From Morinoia aosen (taxonomy: Eukaryota > Arthropoda > Malacostraca > Amphipoda > Talitridae), in NCBI GenBank assembly GCA_030386875.1, contig CM059577.1:24811038-24875037 (forward strand): a DNA stretch of 64,000 bases, written 5' to 3'. The notes beneath the pieces were generated by a model, which saw only the letters and a program-made list of their open reading frames with translations, was not told the origin of the DNA and did no database searches. Shown here in pieces: positions 11,001 to 21,209 of this stretch. The position numbers and the translations under genes were made by a program. Every line of letters starts with the position of its first letter. Position 1 is the stretch's first letter.

Positions 11001-14000
11001 CCTTGGATCTCAGCAGGGATTGCCTTCCAATTCTTAGTTCCAATGAAGAGGATACTGGTGACCAAAATTTTAAATAATAAGGAAGTATGAAGTTGCTTCT
11101 ATTTCTGGTTAAATTCTCATGATGGCCAGTTTGTGCAGTTAATAATTTTTTGAGTTCTCTGTCGCCATCATCAGTCGGTATTCTATAAATAAAATTGCAC
11201 ATGGAGAGCTCGTAGAGATCCAAAAGCTCAAGTACTTCTAAACTTTTGAATGAATCATTTGTGTGAGCAATATATTCTAACTTCTTTACCTCTCTAAAGG
11301 CTCTTTTCTACAGCCCAAAGAGAAAATTGGCTTTATTTTCATCCATTCCGTGCCAAGCTTCTATTCCGGATTGAAGATATGTTGAAATGATCGTTCGATA
11401 GAGTATTTTTAAAGCTTCTTCAGGCAGTATATTTTTTACTTCATGAAAAATTCCAACGGATTTTGATAATTTAGTACTGAAATGTGCAATATGCTCTTTG
11501 AATATTAGATCTTTATCTAGTATAATGCCCAAGAACTTACAGGAGTTGGCTTCTTCAATTTCATCATCACCAATCTTAATGAATGGTATGAGACACATTT
11601 CTCTTGTAGGAGATTATAATGTATCTTTTCTTATCATTATTGAAACTTATTTTATTAGCTATAAGCCACTTTGAATCCTTTTGAAGCTCATTATTTAAGC
11701 TCTTCGCAATTGAAATTGGAGTTTCATTTGAAAGAGCCGGATAGAGCGTGCTGTCGTCGGTAACAAGTACGAATTTGAAAAATGAAGAAGATTTAACTAT
11801 ATCGTCGACAAAGATCAAAAAGAGGAGAGCCCCAAGGACTGACACTTGTGGTACTCGATGTCTGATTGTCAGCAGTTCCGATTGTGCATCGTCAATGCCA
11901 ACATATTGCTTTCGATTTGTTAGGTATGATATGAACCAGTCATGTGCATCTCCTCTAATACCATAACAGTGTAGTTTCGATTGTAAAATGTTATTGTCCA
12001 TGCAATCGAATGCTTTTCATAAGTCAAGAAACACGGAGAAAACACGCTTTCTATCATTTATATTTGAGTAAAGGTATTGTAAATGATGTAATACAGCCTG
12101 TTTTGTCTATTTTTTTTTAACGAAAGCCTTATTGTTTATCGTAGAGAAAAGATTTTTGTTCAAATTAAGAATATACTTTTTATGCACAATTTTCTCGAAT
12201 ATTTTGCCAATAATTGGTAGTACAGAGACAGGTTTGAAATTATTAATGCAATTTGTATCACCATTTTTAGAAATAGGGTTCACTCTGGTAATCTTGGGAG
12301 AGTTCGGGAAAATACTCTGGAAAAGTGACTGGTTAATAATATATTAGATATACACGGTGCTATTATATCAGCTTTGGCCTTAAGAACATTAGCCGAGTCT
12401 TTAATCAGCTTGATTTATTTTTCAAGTTGTTTATGCACGCAATTGCATCGGAAGAATTAGTTGGCGTAAAAAATAAGAGTTGTGTTCATGGAGATGGTCC
12501 ATGTATTCCAAGTGGTCTGTAGGTTCACTAGAAATACTATCATTTATATTTTTGCATATGTTTACAAAACTGTTGTTAACACAGTTGCAATATCCTTTTT
12601 CTCATGATATTTTACATTGTCTTGAACAATGGTGACAATTGTTTTCGTAGCATTATTATTCAGTTTATAGCACAAATTAAGCTGGCGCCAAGTTTTTTAT
12701 ATTAGTTTTGTATTCAGTAAATTTGTGCCTACAGTGTTTTATGTCCGTTGCTCGTATTTGATTTTTCACATGATTCGTTGATCTGTTACACATTTCTCTA
12801 GATTTTCGTCTTTCATAGAGTAAGGCTAGGTACGCTTGACGTTTCTTTATATTGATCCCGATTTCTGCAGTAATCCATAGCTTTTGTCTGTTTTCCGGTG
12901 TGATTGTGCGAGTGATGAATGATTGGACAACATTGATTGTATGCAGTCGTTATAATTTCAGTTAAGTTTAGTATTGCTTGATCAATGTTAGTTGCATTAT
13001 TGTCTAGTTGATAGATACCAATTTATGGCTTTGATTCTTCTAGAACAGTTTGCATTATTCCCAGCTTAAATTTGTTTACACAACTATATGAGTAAGTTTC
13101 AGCCTGTGGGTTGGGAACAGAATTATAGACATTTTTCTTGATGAGAAACACTGGGAAATGATCAGATAAGTCGGAAGTTATTATTGCTGTTAGAGAATCA
13201 TTTTGATCTACCGCAAAAATGTCATTGAGCAGCGTAGCAGATTCTGGTGACACACGTGTAGGTTTCGTGTTTTTTTCAGAGCTTTCATATTTTAAAAGAT
13301 CATAATTGAAATCCCTGCAGATTATTATGTCTTTGTAAAGAAACTTGTTAAACTGAACTATAATCCTTTGAAGCTCATTCAGGAAAGATACCGGACAGGC
13401 TGTTGAAGTCCTTTGCACAGTTCCTGGTATAATTCGTTTAACATTTTTCGTTGGTTCAATAAATAGAGTTTCAATATGATTACGATTCAGTATTGCACTT
13501 ACAATGATTCTCAAAGCTATATTTTTAGATATGTACGTACTGAACCCTCCGCCACGTTTATTATTATTACGTAGTGAATGATTTCCATAATACTCGTAGT
13601 TTTCATTTAAATCATGTCTTTAGTTGAGTCATCCAACCAACTATTGGTAACGCTAAGACCGTCAAAGTTAGAGTTTAGCTCAATGATAGTACAATATATT
13701 GTATCTATTTTAGGATAAAGTGACCTACAGTTCCAACATCATAGCGGAAAATCATTGCAGGTTGTTCTCATTGATTCATTGAACTTCTTAATGTTAATAT
13801 AGTCACAGTTTCTAGTTTCATTTAGGTTTGGAGACAGTCTGTTCAAATGATTGAGATCTGGGTCAATTTCCTCAAGTATATGAACATGGTCATTCATAAA
13901 AATTAATAAACTCTAAGTAATATGCAACATAGAAAAAAATAAATACAAATTAAGGAAAAAAGTAAAGAAATTTCTACTTAAAACTAAACGAAAAGCAAAT

Positions 14001-17000
14001 AAAAACACACATGGATTATTAGCCTTCAGTCTAGTGCGATTTCATGAGGATTACACTCGCTCAGTCCATGAGGGAGTTTCATTTAGGTTAAGGGTTCATA
14101 AATTGCTCTTAAGGCTGTCATACCGACTGGTATCCGCATATAACATATATGATGTTACAAAAGACTAAATGGATTTAAATTAAAGTGACAGTGACATTAT
14201 TTAACATTAACATTAAGACCTTGAATTTTTAAATTATTCGCAGATTTAGCAGCATAGGTGGTGACACACAAATTAAGCCTGACCAGTAAATCTGATAAAA
14301 GCCTTCGAAAAAAAAGAAAAAAAAACATTTTAGTAAGTAGAAAAGCAAAGTTACAAGTTTGACGCGGGTGCCTTGGAAAGAAAAAAAGGGATTCTAGCAG
14401 AAAATGAAGAGAAATCTTGTGGGTAGAAATCGAAATGATATAAAATCCAGTACGTCAGTCTGTAAAAATATTAATTAATTTAACTTCTTTTGAGAATTTG
14501 CCGACATTTTACAGTAAACGGATCAAGCTCTTCGGGTGACATGATTGCTTGAGGGCTTGGAGTTGCGTCTCGAGGATTTTTTGTAGAGAAGACGTTGATA
14601 TTGTCATCCAAACTTTATACAATTCCTATTTGGAAATTTTAATTTGGCCGATCTTAGAGTGTTTATAATATTAGCTCTTGAAGGTATGAGATATTCATTT
14701 ACGTAGAATTTCGGTTTAATCACACGGCAAGCTGTCAAAACGTTTTGCTTCTTTTCGTACTGTCTTAGTCAGACTCCGTCATAGTCCAAAAGTATTGTTT
14801 CTTCTATCGTCCTTTCCAGGTGCAGGTTTCTTCCCCAGTCTATTCTCTATAGTAATGTCAGAGTTATTTAGTTTGATGTTGATTTCGTCCTTCAGGAGTT
14901 TGCAAACTGTTTCTTTACAGTTTCCGCCTTCACGTGAAGGCGGTAGATCTCCAGAAATAACCGGGGTGCGTTTTGTGTTTAGTAACTCTTCACGTTCTTC
15001 TTTTCTTTCTATATGTAAACTGTCAAAAGCGTTTTCACCCCACAATTAAAATGCATCGTCCATGAAATTGTGTTATCTCTTATAATTATTATTACATTTT
15101 CGCCAGTTTTCGTGAACACTGCTCAAATTTTCGAAACCACAAAAGTCCATCTTGGCCATATCTATGACGTAAAATATCAGAAATTGGACGATTGGTAGGA
15201 AACCTAATTTTTAGTATAAAATGAAACACAAGGGTCACAATAAAAATCATCTATTTGCACTCAGACCAGCTGGTTTCGACTTTTCGTTTTCAATGAATGC
15301 TTCTGAAACAAAAGGACAAAAAAATTTTTTACACAATCAAAATTACAAAGTATTCGAAAAAACACTTGCAACACTTCATAGGAAATTTACATGGGTCCTT
15401 GATAAAAAAATATATAAAAAACCGAAAACTAAACTAAATCATTGGGTGTACAGGGGCACGGCAATTTGATCGGTGTTGAGCTGCGGTCTATGTTTGGTTA
15501 TATAAAGGGATTCTAAAATTCTAATATCTGACTCCTGAGCTGATCCTATGATTTCAAAATTATCTATTGAGAACGAATGATTGGTCTGTTCACAATGATG
15601 TCTGGGAGGAGAATGCGGCAAGGATGCTAGAGGCCGGTTTGTTCTGAAGGAACGGCCTATGTGTTGAAAAAATCTGATTTTCGACTGTTTCTGAGTGCTT
15701 CCGATATAAGAACTCTGGCAAGTTCCGCACGTATTTTTATAGACAATATTCGAAAGCAATTCAGAGGGCAGCCTATCTTTATACCTAAAGAATTTTTTAA
15801 TTTGGAAGTCATTCTTTAAAGCAAAAATAAAGTCAATCTGGGGTAAAATTTAGAAAGTAATTTCCTGAAATACCTAATCATTTCTTCAGATGAGGGGCCT
15901 ATGTAAGGAAGCTAATATGTACACTTACATTTACTTACTGTGCACAAGGTTTGTTTCTGACGAGAAAATATATTGCATAAAAAATCACGGACAAGCCTGT
16001 CAAATAAACCGTGTGGATAGCCGTTGTCAGAAAAAAAAGATTTAAAAAAATCTAATTCGGAAGAAAAGTTGGAGTATGAGGAGGATAGGTTATATGCACG
16101 ATGGAGAAGGGTCGTGTGAACAGACCAATCATTCGTTCTCAATAGATAATTTTGAAATCATAGGATCAGCTCAGGAGTCAGATATTAGAATTTTAGAATC
16201 CCTTTATATAACCAAACATAGACCGCAGCTCAACACCGATCAAATTGCCGTGCCCCTGTACACCCAATGATTTAGTTTAGTTTTCGGTTTTTTATATATT
16301 TTTTTATCAAGGACCCATGTAAATTTCCTATGAAGTGTTGCAAGTGTTTTTTCGAATACTTTGTAATTTTGATTGTATAAAAATTTTTTTTGTCCTTTTG
16401 TTTCAGAAGCATTCATTGACAATGAAAAGTCGAAACCAGCTGGTCTGAGTGCAAATAGATGATTTTTATTGTAACCCTTGTGTTTCTTTTTATACTAAAA
16501 ATTAGGTTTCCTACCAATCGTCCAATTTCTGATATTTTACGTCATAGATATGGCCACGATGGACTTTTGTGGTTTCGAAAATTATTATTACATGTATCAT
16601 CAAATGTAGATTAAACAACATGAGGAGTACATTACCCTCAATCATTTCTTTTCGACTAGTGACATGGGTATTACAATACTCGTGTGTGTGTGTAGCATCT
16701 AAGTGTACCAACTTTAAGATATTTTAAAAACCAATGATGGTACTTTTGTACCATCTATATTAGAAATAAACTGTTTTTCTTATCTTTCTTTTCTTTCCTA
16801 ATCGGCCTAGACGGGAGACTAGGCTATTAATTTTGTTATTATGATCTTTTATAATTTTCTTTTGACCAGATTCTTTCTTCGTTCTTGTTTAGATCAACGT
16901 TTTTCAGGTTACTAATTTTGCTTTGAAATTTTTTCATTACTGAGTTGACGCGACCAATTAAGATGGAGATTACTTGCTTACTCTGTTTTGGCAATTTTTC

Positions 17001-19372
17001 TACGTCAGGATATGAACAGAACTTAAACGTACCCTCACCGCTGCTACTGCTTGTTTAGTTCCCGCCATTTTGGAGTAAGGGAAACCTTCGCTAATTTTTT
17101 GAAGAGACAAGGATTGTGTGCTTTTTATGAGGGAATATTACTTTTTTGTTTGATGTTTTATGATTATGGTTAGATGAAATTTATTCATAGTTGCACATGG
17201 TTGGAGTGGGCACTGTTTTGAGTTAGAAATGCATTTTCCCTAACAAATTCAGGCACTATGTTTTAGTGCAAAACAAGGAGCGTCCTCACGGCACAAGACT
17301 CTGTATCTACGTACATTGACACTGCATCTAATATCTACATTTTTTATTAACGAGCTTCATAGGATCTACATTGTTTTTATAAGAACGAACTTTAAGGAAT
17401 CTACGTTGTTTTCAAAGAACTGATATTTTCTCGCTAAGATCATATCCTTCTCGTCATTAGAGAAGAATGGTAACGTTTCGTTGATTGCAGGTGACCTTCT
17501 CTCGCGCGGCCTGAAGTGCGTGTGGGGGCGCGTGTGCCGCTGCCGGTCCTCCAAACCGCGTGCCAAACTCGCCACGCCCCCTCCCCCACTCTCCCTCAGC
17601 CCTCCTTACTCCCACTCACACAAATTCAAGGTATTATCATTTAAAATATGAGTTGAGTTAGTATATAAGCTTATATAAATTAATACGTAATGTATAATTA
17701 TATCCGTCAGTCCTCCGTACTCCCACTCACTCAAATTCAAGGTATTATCAATTACAATTTGAGTTCAGTTAATATATAAGCTTGTTTAAATTAATGCGTA
17801 ATGTATACTTATCTCCGTCTCCTCCGTACTCCCACTCACTCAAATTCAAGGTATTATCAATTATAATTTGAGTTCAGTTAATATACAGGGTGTTTCAGAA
17901 CAAGAGGTTCAAAATTCTGTACTAAGTAGAAAATGGCCATATAAACACTTTTGTTTTGAAGTTTTGAAATTTGCCGGAAATGTTTTTTTTTGAGATATTA
18001 GCTGTTTATTGTTTTAAAGGATGAAACTTAATGACACAATTACTCGCAATATTTATTTTGAATTTACGTTACAAACACTTCTAATATATGAGAGTTTGAA
18101 GTAATAAAATTTAGTTTTAGTAATACAGCATTTGGTAAAAAAGTTTCAGCAAGAGCCTTGTTTATGTTACACCCATTGAATCTGAGAAAGATCCCGTGGC
18201 CAGAATTGCAGTAGCTGCTGGTGAGATTTCTGAAATGCCAGACGTGTTCGCTATATCCGGCAGTCGTTAAGGCTAAGATTTGAAAAGTGCATTGATGTAG
18301 GGAACACCTTTTGAAAAATTTGTGTAAAGTAAATTTGAAATAAATATTGCGAGTAATTGTGTCATTAAATTTCATCCTTGAAAACAATAAACAACTAATA
18401 TCTTAAAAACCCGAATTTTTTTCGGAAAATTTCATTGAAGAATAAGTATTTAGTGACCATTTTCTACTTGGTGGGCAATTTTGTACCTCATGTTCTGAAA
18501 CACCCTTATAGCTAATGAAAATTTCATTTGATTATAGTATTATTAGATTTCATAAAATTTATCTTTCTTCCAAATTTTGTTATACTGAATTTCGTAAAAA
18601 TAATTAAATCAAATTAACTTGATTTAGTCAAAAATAATTATTTACTTTCAGGAGCTAGGTGCATTCAGCTCCGAGTAAACCATTTGCATCAAATGAGATT
18701 CTGACTTCCTTTATTTTCACTAAATATCGGAAAATAATGAAATAGCGTTTATTTTTTTTTAAATTTTTAAGAAACTGTACAGTCAACCATATAATGCTCG
18801 ACCTAGAACAGATTGAATATTCAACTGTGAACTAAATCAAAATTGTCAGACATACTTTGAGGAGGACCGAATCTAAACTTCTGGACTCAATTTTGAATTT
18901 CGACACCGGATCATTTCAAATTTTTGGCTTACCTATCATTTCTTAAACTGATCCGCTCTTCCAGAATGGTGGGTGTCCTCCGGATTGCAATAACCCGGAC
19001 CACGCACCTATCCCTGTCACGTTGTGCATGGTGATCATGGTCATCTACATTTGTGGAGGCGCCGCCATCTTTGCCAGAAGCCAAGGCTGGTCATACCTGG
19101 ATGCTCTGTACTTCTGCTTCGGTTCCCTGACCACCATCGGCTTCGGAGACCTCATGCCCTCCAGAAACCCTCAAGACACAGCCGACGCCCAGCTGCGGCT
19201 CATCGGAGTTTCTTTTTACCTTCTGATAGGCATGGCGTTGATCGCCACTTGTTTCAACCTGATGCAGGAGCAAGTTACGAGTCGAGGCAGTAATTCTGTG
19301 GTCACCAGAAAGCTAAGTGGGCTTGTCACTACCCAAACTCCTCATCACCGCTTCCATTTGGACGACACCTGA
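7377..19372 (+). CDS. Two-pore-domain (K2P/TWIK-like) potassium channel gene, four coding exons
   Basis: Coding exons are 7377-8043, 9915-10016, 17491-17630 and 18965-19372, joining in phase to 438 codons. The product is a plasma-membrane background potassium channel; two subunits normally pair to build one pore. Visible order: cytoplasmic N-terminus, M1 (about residues 30-58, CFLVLVYTGLGAVLF), a long outer loop with a polar helical stretch and an NWT glycosylation site, pore 1 TTIGYG, M2 (ATIIYALLGIPLMLLYLSSVG), a basic inner loop, M3 (MVIMVIYICGGAAIF), pore 2 TTIGFGD, and M4 (GVSFYLLIGMALIATCFNLM). Both selectivity filters are intact. The ATG at 7377 lies in AAAATGG, with an in-frame TAG 12 bases upstream. 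The K2P subfamily is not certain, so no symbol is given. The frame remains open after the TGA (see the extension). Confidence 0.93.
8031..8210 (+). repeat. 22-bp tandem array seeded at the exon 1 donor site
   Basis: Eight units share the core CACCATCGGTGAGTTGCGT with a 22-bp period. The first unit is the real exon 1/intron 1 border. The bases before GGTGAG are the exon bases for Thr-Ile-Gly, so each unit copies exon end, donor and a little intron. Six copies keep GGTGAGT, one has GATGAGT and the last has GGTGAGG. The unit is not a multiple of three and carries TGA inside GTGAGT, so use of a later donor would shift or end the frame except after three units. Confidence 0.93.
8636..8765. repeat. 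Short 30-bp array in K2P intron 1
   Basis: About four copies of a unit with CACACAATATTCCACCATA and CGTCGAATACC, the earlier copies more diverged. Confidence 0.75.
8985..9405. repeat. 17-bp minisatellite in K2P intron 1, about 24 copies
   Basis: The unit is GTTGTGTACAGCACGGT with scattered changes. All open frames in this stretch on both strands (for example 8829-9447) are Cys/Val or Thr/His/Cys repeats caused by the unit and are not genes. Confidence 0.93.
9915..10016 (+). CDS. K2P channel exon 2
   Basis: Starts after CGCAG and ends at TGTCG|GTAGGT, phase 1 to phase 1. It encodes GYGAVAPQTALGR of pore 1 and the whole of M2 to LLYLSSV. Confidence 0.92.
9992..10205 (+). repeat. 46-bp tandem array seeded at the exon 2 donor site
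   Basis: Four clear copies and a worn fifth. Each has about 25 bases of exon 2 end (ATGCTGCTCTACCT...TGTCG) followed by GTAGGTGCTGGTAGAGT from the intron. Periods are 46, 46 and about 49 bp. Four copies keep TGTCG|GTAGGT. The first is the real border. Confidence 0.93.
10262..10550. repeat. Decayed array of about 35-40-bp units in K2P intron 2, left part
   Basis: Seven to eight copies of GAACTTCATAGAATCTAC followed by ATTGTTTTT and a short linker, well diverged. Two more copies lie at 17335-17410 beyond the transposon block. Confidence 0.75.
11308..12001 (-). pseudogene. LINE reverse transcriptase domain, broken
   Basis: Two overlapping open pieces (11576-12001 and 11308-11598) carry HDWFISYLTNRKQYV, then the VPQVSVLG block (usually VPQGSVLG) and VTDDSTLY. 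The normal F/Y-A-D-D catalytic box has become VTDD, so this copy would not polymerise even without its frame breaks. Confidence 0.85.
13023..13620 (-). pseudogene. LINE endonuclease domain, broken
   Basis: The 163-codon open stretch carries DIIICRDFNYDLL (GDFN box with Gly to Arg) and TSDLSDHFPVFL (SDH box). The frame can be followed upstream to about 13.6 kb through RGGGFSTYISKN. Confidence 0.82.
14590..15048 (-). pseudogene. LINE ORF1 fragment
   Basis: An 88-codon open piece (14779-15045) with CKETVCKLLKDEINIKLNN and RLGKKPAPGKDDRR is followed, after a frame change, by VLTACRVIKPKFYVNEYLIP. The pattern fits nucleic-acid-binding ORF1 proteins of arthropod LINEs; assignment is by pattern only. 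Confidence 0.65.
15127..16582. mobile_element. Inverted pair of Penelope-like element 3' ends
   Basis: The minus-strand copy carries the end of the reverse transcriptase (LLHRAYNLSSSYSNFSSELD, NGYPHGLFDRLVRDFL, 15912-16142), TYIGPSSEEMIRYFRKLL in another frame, FFRYKDRLPSELLSNIVYKN, and a GIY-YIG nuclease domain (CGTCQSSYIGSTQK, then SDIRILESLYITKHRPQLN; 15439-15759). Its 3' part from 15594 to 15127 is repeated in inverted orientation at 16115-16582, where the plus strand encodes the same SDIRILESLYITKHRPQLN. The arms are about 467 bp, nearly identical, with about 520 bp between them. Frames are interrupted. It lies in intron 2 of the channel gene, next to the LINE. Confidence 0.88.
16583..17334. 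other. Intron sequence, no recognised feature
   Basis: AT-rich intron 2 sequence right of the Penelope pair. The first 100 bases may still belong to the element. A short complementary pair GGTAC/GTACC at about 16740 is all that stands out. Confidence 0.5.
17335..17410. repeat. Intron 2 decayed array, right part
   Basis: Two copies of the same motif as at 10262-10550 (AGCTTCATAGGATCTACATT and GAACTTTAAGGAATCTACG), each with a GTTTT run. The two parts are separated by 6.8 kb filled largely by transposons. Confidence 0.7.
17491..17630 (+). CDS. K2P channel exon 3
   Basis: Follows TTGATTGCAG and ends TTCAAG|GTATTA, phase 1 to phase 0. It encodes GDLLSRGLKCVWGRVCRCR, the usual K2P sequence just after M2, then a proline/serine-rich inner loop. 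GC content is far above the surroundings. Confidence 0.9.
17601..17886 (+). repeat. About 110-bp tandem array seeded at the exon 3 donor site
   Basis: Three copies start at 17601, 17712 and 17821. Each begins with the last 30 exon bases (CCTCCGTACTCCCACTCAC...AAATTCAAG), then the donor GTATTATCA and about 75 intron bases including ATATAAGCTT. The second copy follows CCGTCAG, a weak acceptor-like end, so it might act as a small alternative exon. Confidence 0.92.
17887..18506. mobile_element. Foldback/MITE-like element with long terminal inverted repeats
   Basis: The left end AGGGTGTTTCAGAAC and right end GTTCTGAAACACCCT are perfect inverted copies, and similarity extends inward for about 190 bp with gaps (TAGAAAATGG / CCATTTTCTA; GATGAAACTTAATGACACAA / its complement near 18350). 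The middle 200 bp show no transposase. Flanks are TATAC and TATAG, so a TA or TATA target duplication is possible. It sits in intron 3, directly after the donor array. The 107-codon minus frame inside is not recognised and is not called. Confidence 0.85.
18965..19372 (+). CDS. K2P channel exon 4
   Basis: Follows CTCTTCCAG in phase 0 and runs to TGA at 19370-19372. It starts NGGCPPDCNNPDHAPIPVTL, then M3, pore helix 2 with LTTIGFGDLMP and M4, and a short cytoplasmic tail ending HHRFHLDDT. M3, pore 2 and M4 in a single exon leave no doubt about the family. Confidence 0.93.
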   Translation, partial: NGGCPPDCNNPDHAPIPVTLCMVIMVIYICGGAAIFARSQGWSYLDALYFCFGSLTTIGFGDLMPSRNPQDTADAQLRLIGVSFYLLIGMALIATCFNLMQEQVTSRGSNSVVTRKLSGLVTTQTPHHRFHLDDT

Positions 19373-19684
19373 CACTTGGAGACCATGGCCTTGTTTACCT
19401 ACAGCGGGGCAGGGGCCACTGGAGGGTGCCAGCACATCGCGCCTCCCAAAAGATTACCCAACAGCCCCAGTAAGTTGTCGCTGAACAGTCCCCCTGATTG
19501 GACGTCTTGTGGTGCCACTGATCCGTCGTTTTCGTCGTTGCGGAAGGAAAATCACACTCTGAAGCCTGTTCCGCCCCCGAAAGTCCCCTCGGCGACGTCG
19601 TCGTTGACTAGACCAAAGAAGTCGGTCACCATCTGCGATACTGCGCATGTTGGGCCAATGTGCGCCTCGCCTTCCCCTGAATAG
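19373..19684 (+). CDS. Possible readthrough extension of the K2P channel, 103 codons
   Basis: After the TGA (context ACC TGA CAC) the same frame stays open for 103 codons until TAG at 19682-19684. The base composition and codon use are those of the exon, with many C/G third positions, and drop to AT-rich right after the TAG. The translation is a Pro/Ser/Thr-rich tail (KRLPNSPSKLSLNSP, PVPPPKVPSATSSL) with a basic RPKKSVT stretch, as expected of a cytoplasmic channel tail. TGA followed by C is a leaky stop context in known readthrough cases. Other explanations: an error or polymorphism at the TGA, or an unseen small intron around the stop. Confidence 0.6.
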   Translation, partial: HLETMALFTYSGAGATGGCQHIAPPKRLPNSPSKLSLNSPPDWTSCGATDPSFSSLRKENHTLKPVPPPKVPSATSSLTRPKKSVTICDTAHVGPMCASPSPE

Positions 19685-21209
19685 AAGCAAACCATCATAT
19701 CCGTATGTGAGAGAAATATGATGACAAATACATTTTCTTTTTAAAATGTTCAGGAACTGAGTAAATGTTCAGTTTCGGAATTTGGGAGAAATTAGCCTTG
19801 CGAGCTGTTGCTACAGTCAGTGTTTTCTTATGATGGTCCACTGATTGGTCTACTATGTATTTGATCATGCCCCTATGTTCAATTATATCTTTAATATATT
19901 GATACACAATTCTAGTTTCACGTAACATAGCAGGGGCTAAAAACCCCGTAGTGATAATTAGGTCTGGCTTTCTCATGCAATATAGGCTAATAGTGAAAAG
20001 CAGCAGAGATCTTCTAGGTAGTTATAGAATATGACTTTTGTATCAAGAAATGTTTGAAGCTTTCTGGCATGAGGTTGTTTTTCTGTCATGAATCAATTCT
20101 CCATAATGAGCAGTTTTTTACCTCAAGGTGTTGGCTGGTTAGAGAAAAACTAAATGAACACAAGTAGCAAAATTGAGCCACGGGGATATAGCAGAACTAC
20201 GTAGATAAAGCGTATTATTAGAAACAGAACTGACACAGTTCCTAGTGTGATCTCCTATACTAAAACTCAGCTGTGGCACTGAAATAGCTTATTTCGGAAC
20301 TGTTTGGTGCAGTAATTTTCCAGTAGTTCAAATTACATGTTTCAGGGAACATTTGTACAAAATGTGTTATGAAAACATAATGAATGTATTTGTAATGCGA
20401 ACATAAGGGTCTCCCGCTTAAAATATTGTGGAGACCCCAGAAGGTACATGTTCGGGGTTCTTGCCTTTTGAGAGTACTCGAAATAATCATTCATGTCAGG
20501 AGGCACTGCTGATAGTGTGCACACGTTGAAAGCTTTCACGAATTATTTCTGTCATGATAGAAGCATGTTGTGCCATTCGATTTTTTATTTTTTTAGGGGA
20601 AATACGCGGATCAAAAAACATGACTGAAGACCAATGGTCAAAGATATGGTGAAAAGCATGCCAGCCCGTACGTTATTTTGTAGAAAATGCAATATTTTTG
20701 GATATTCTTCATACATTGTGTTCAAAAGAGCAGAACAACTGTGAGTAGTGCATCTTTTTCAGTGATCAGAAGTCGGATCGAAACTTGTACTATCTAACTT
20801 TTCAGAATCAATATCTCTGAGTTTGGTAGCCTAGTGCAGAGGCTATACTTAGGCAGCGAATATCATAGATGCTCCGATGAAAAGTTACACTGGGTTTACC
20901 AATACCTCTACAACTCATACAATTGTTGGTTATTTAACACATTTCTGCCGCTCTCAATACGAATTTCATTTATTTACTTGAACGATAACTTCACTACTAT
21001 GATTTATCGTTGCATCGTTATCCAGCGTAAGTTGCGAATTCTAATACATTGCCCTGAATTCCTCAATCATAGAACTTTATATACAGTTTAGGACTGTTTA
21101 TCATGAAATTGTTTCCTACGTCACGGCACACGAGACTGGAATGATTACCGTCGGATGAGACTTTAATAATTGTGAGTGTACAGTCGTGATCAGAGGACAC
21201 TGTTGAAGC
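19685..21209. other. Downstream of the channel gene, no further gene seen
   Basis: AT-rich. Open frames of up to 93 codons (for example 19695-19976 minus) lack recognisable motifs. A clear AATAAA soon after the channel end was not found. Confidence 0.5.

Larger units (their letters stand above)
10960..15048 (-). mobile_element. Degenerate non-LTR retrotransposon (LINE), ORF1, endonuclease and reverse transcriptase
   Basis: Read on the minus strand from 15048 down. First is an ORF1-like piece: NIKLNNSDITIENRLGKK, and in another frame FYVNEYLIPSRANI with LRSAKLKFPNR, a pattern of LINE ORF1 proteins. Next is an AP-type endonuclease: KRGGGFSTYISKNIALR, IIICRDFNYDLLKY and SDHFPVFLI (13.02-13.6 kb). 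Then reverse transcriptase at 11308-12001: HRVPQVSVLGALLFLIFVDD, and VTDDSTLY where an active enzyme has ADD; then the thumb region with CKFLGIILDKDL and a last fragment to 10966. Several frameshifts and stops are present. Jockey/CR1-like is the likeliest clade. It lies opposite to the channel gene, in its intron 2. Confidence 0.85.

Noticed and set aside
15221-15469. 82-codon plus-strand frame, and its counterpart at 16240-16422 minus
   Set aside because: They are antisense shadows of the two Penelope GIY-YIG copies, alike only because the arms are inverted copies.
18064-18387. 107-codon minus-strand frame in the foldback element
   Set aside because: It spans part of the inverted arms and shows no transposase motif.
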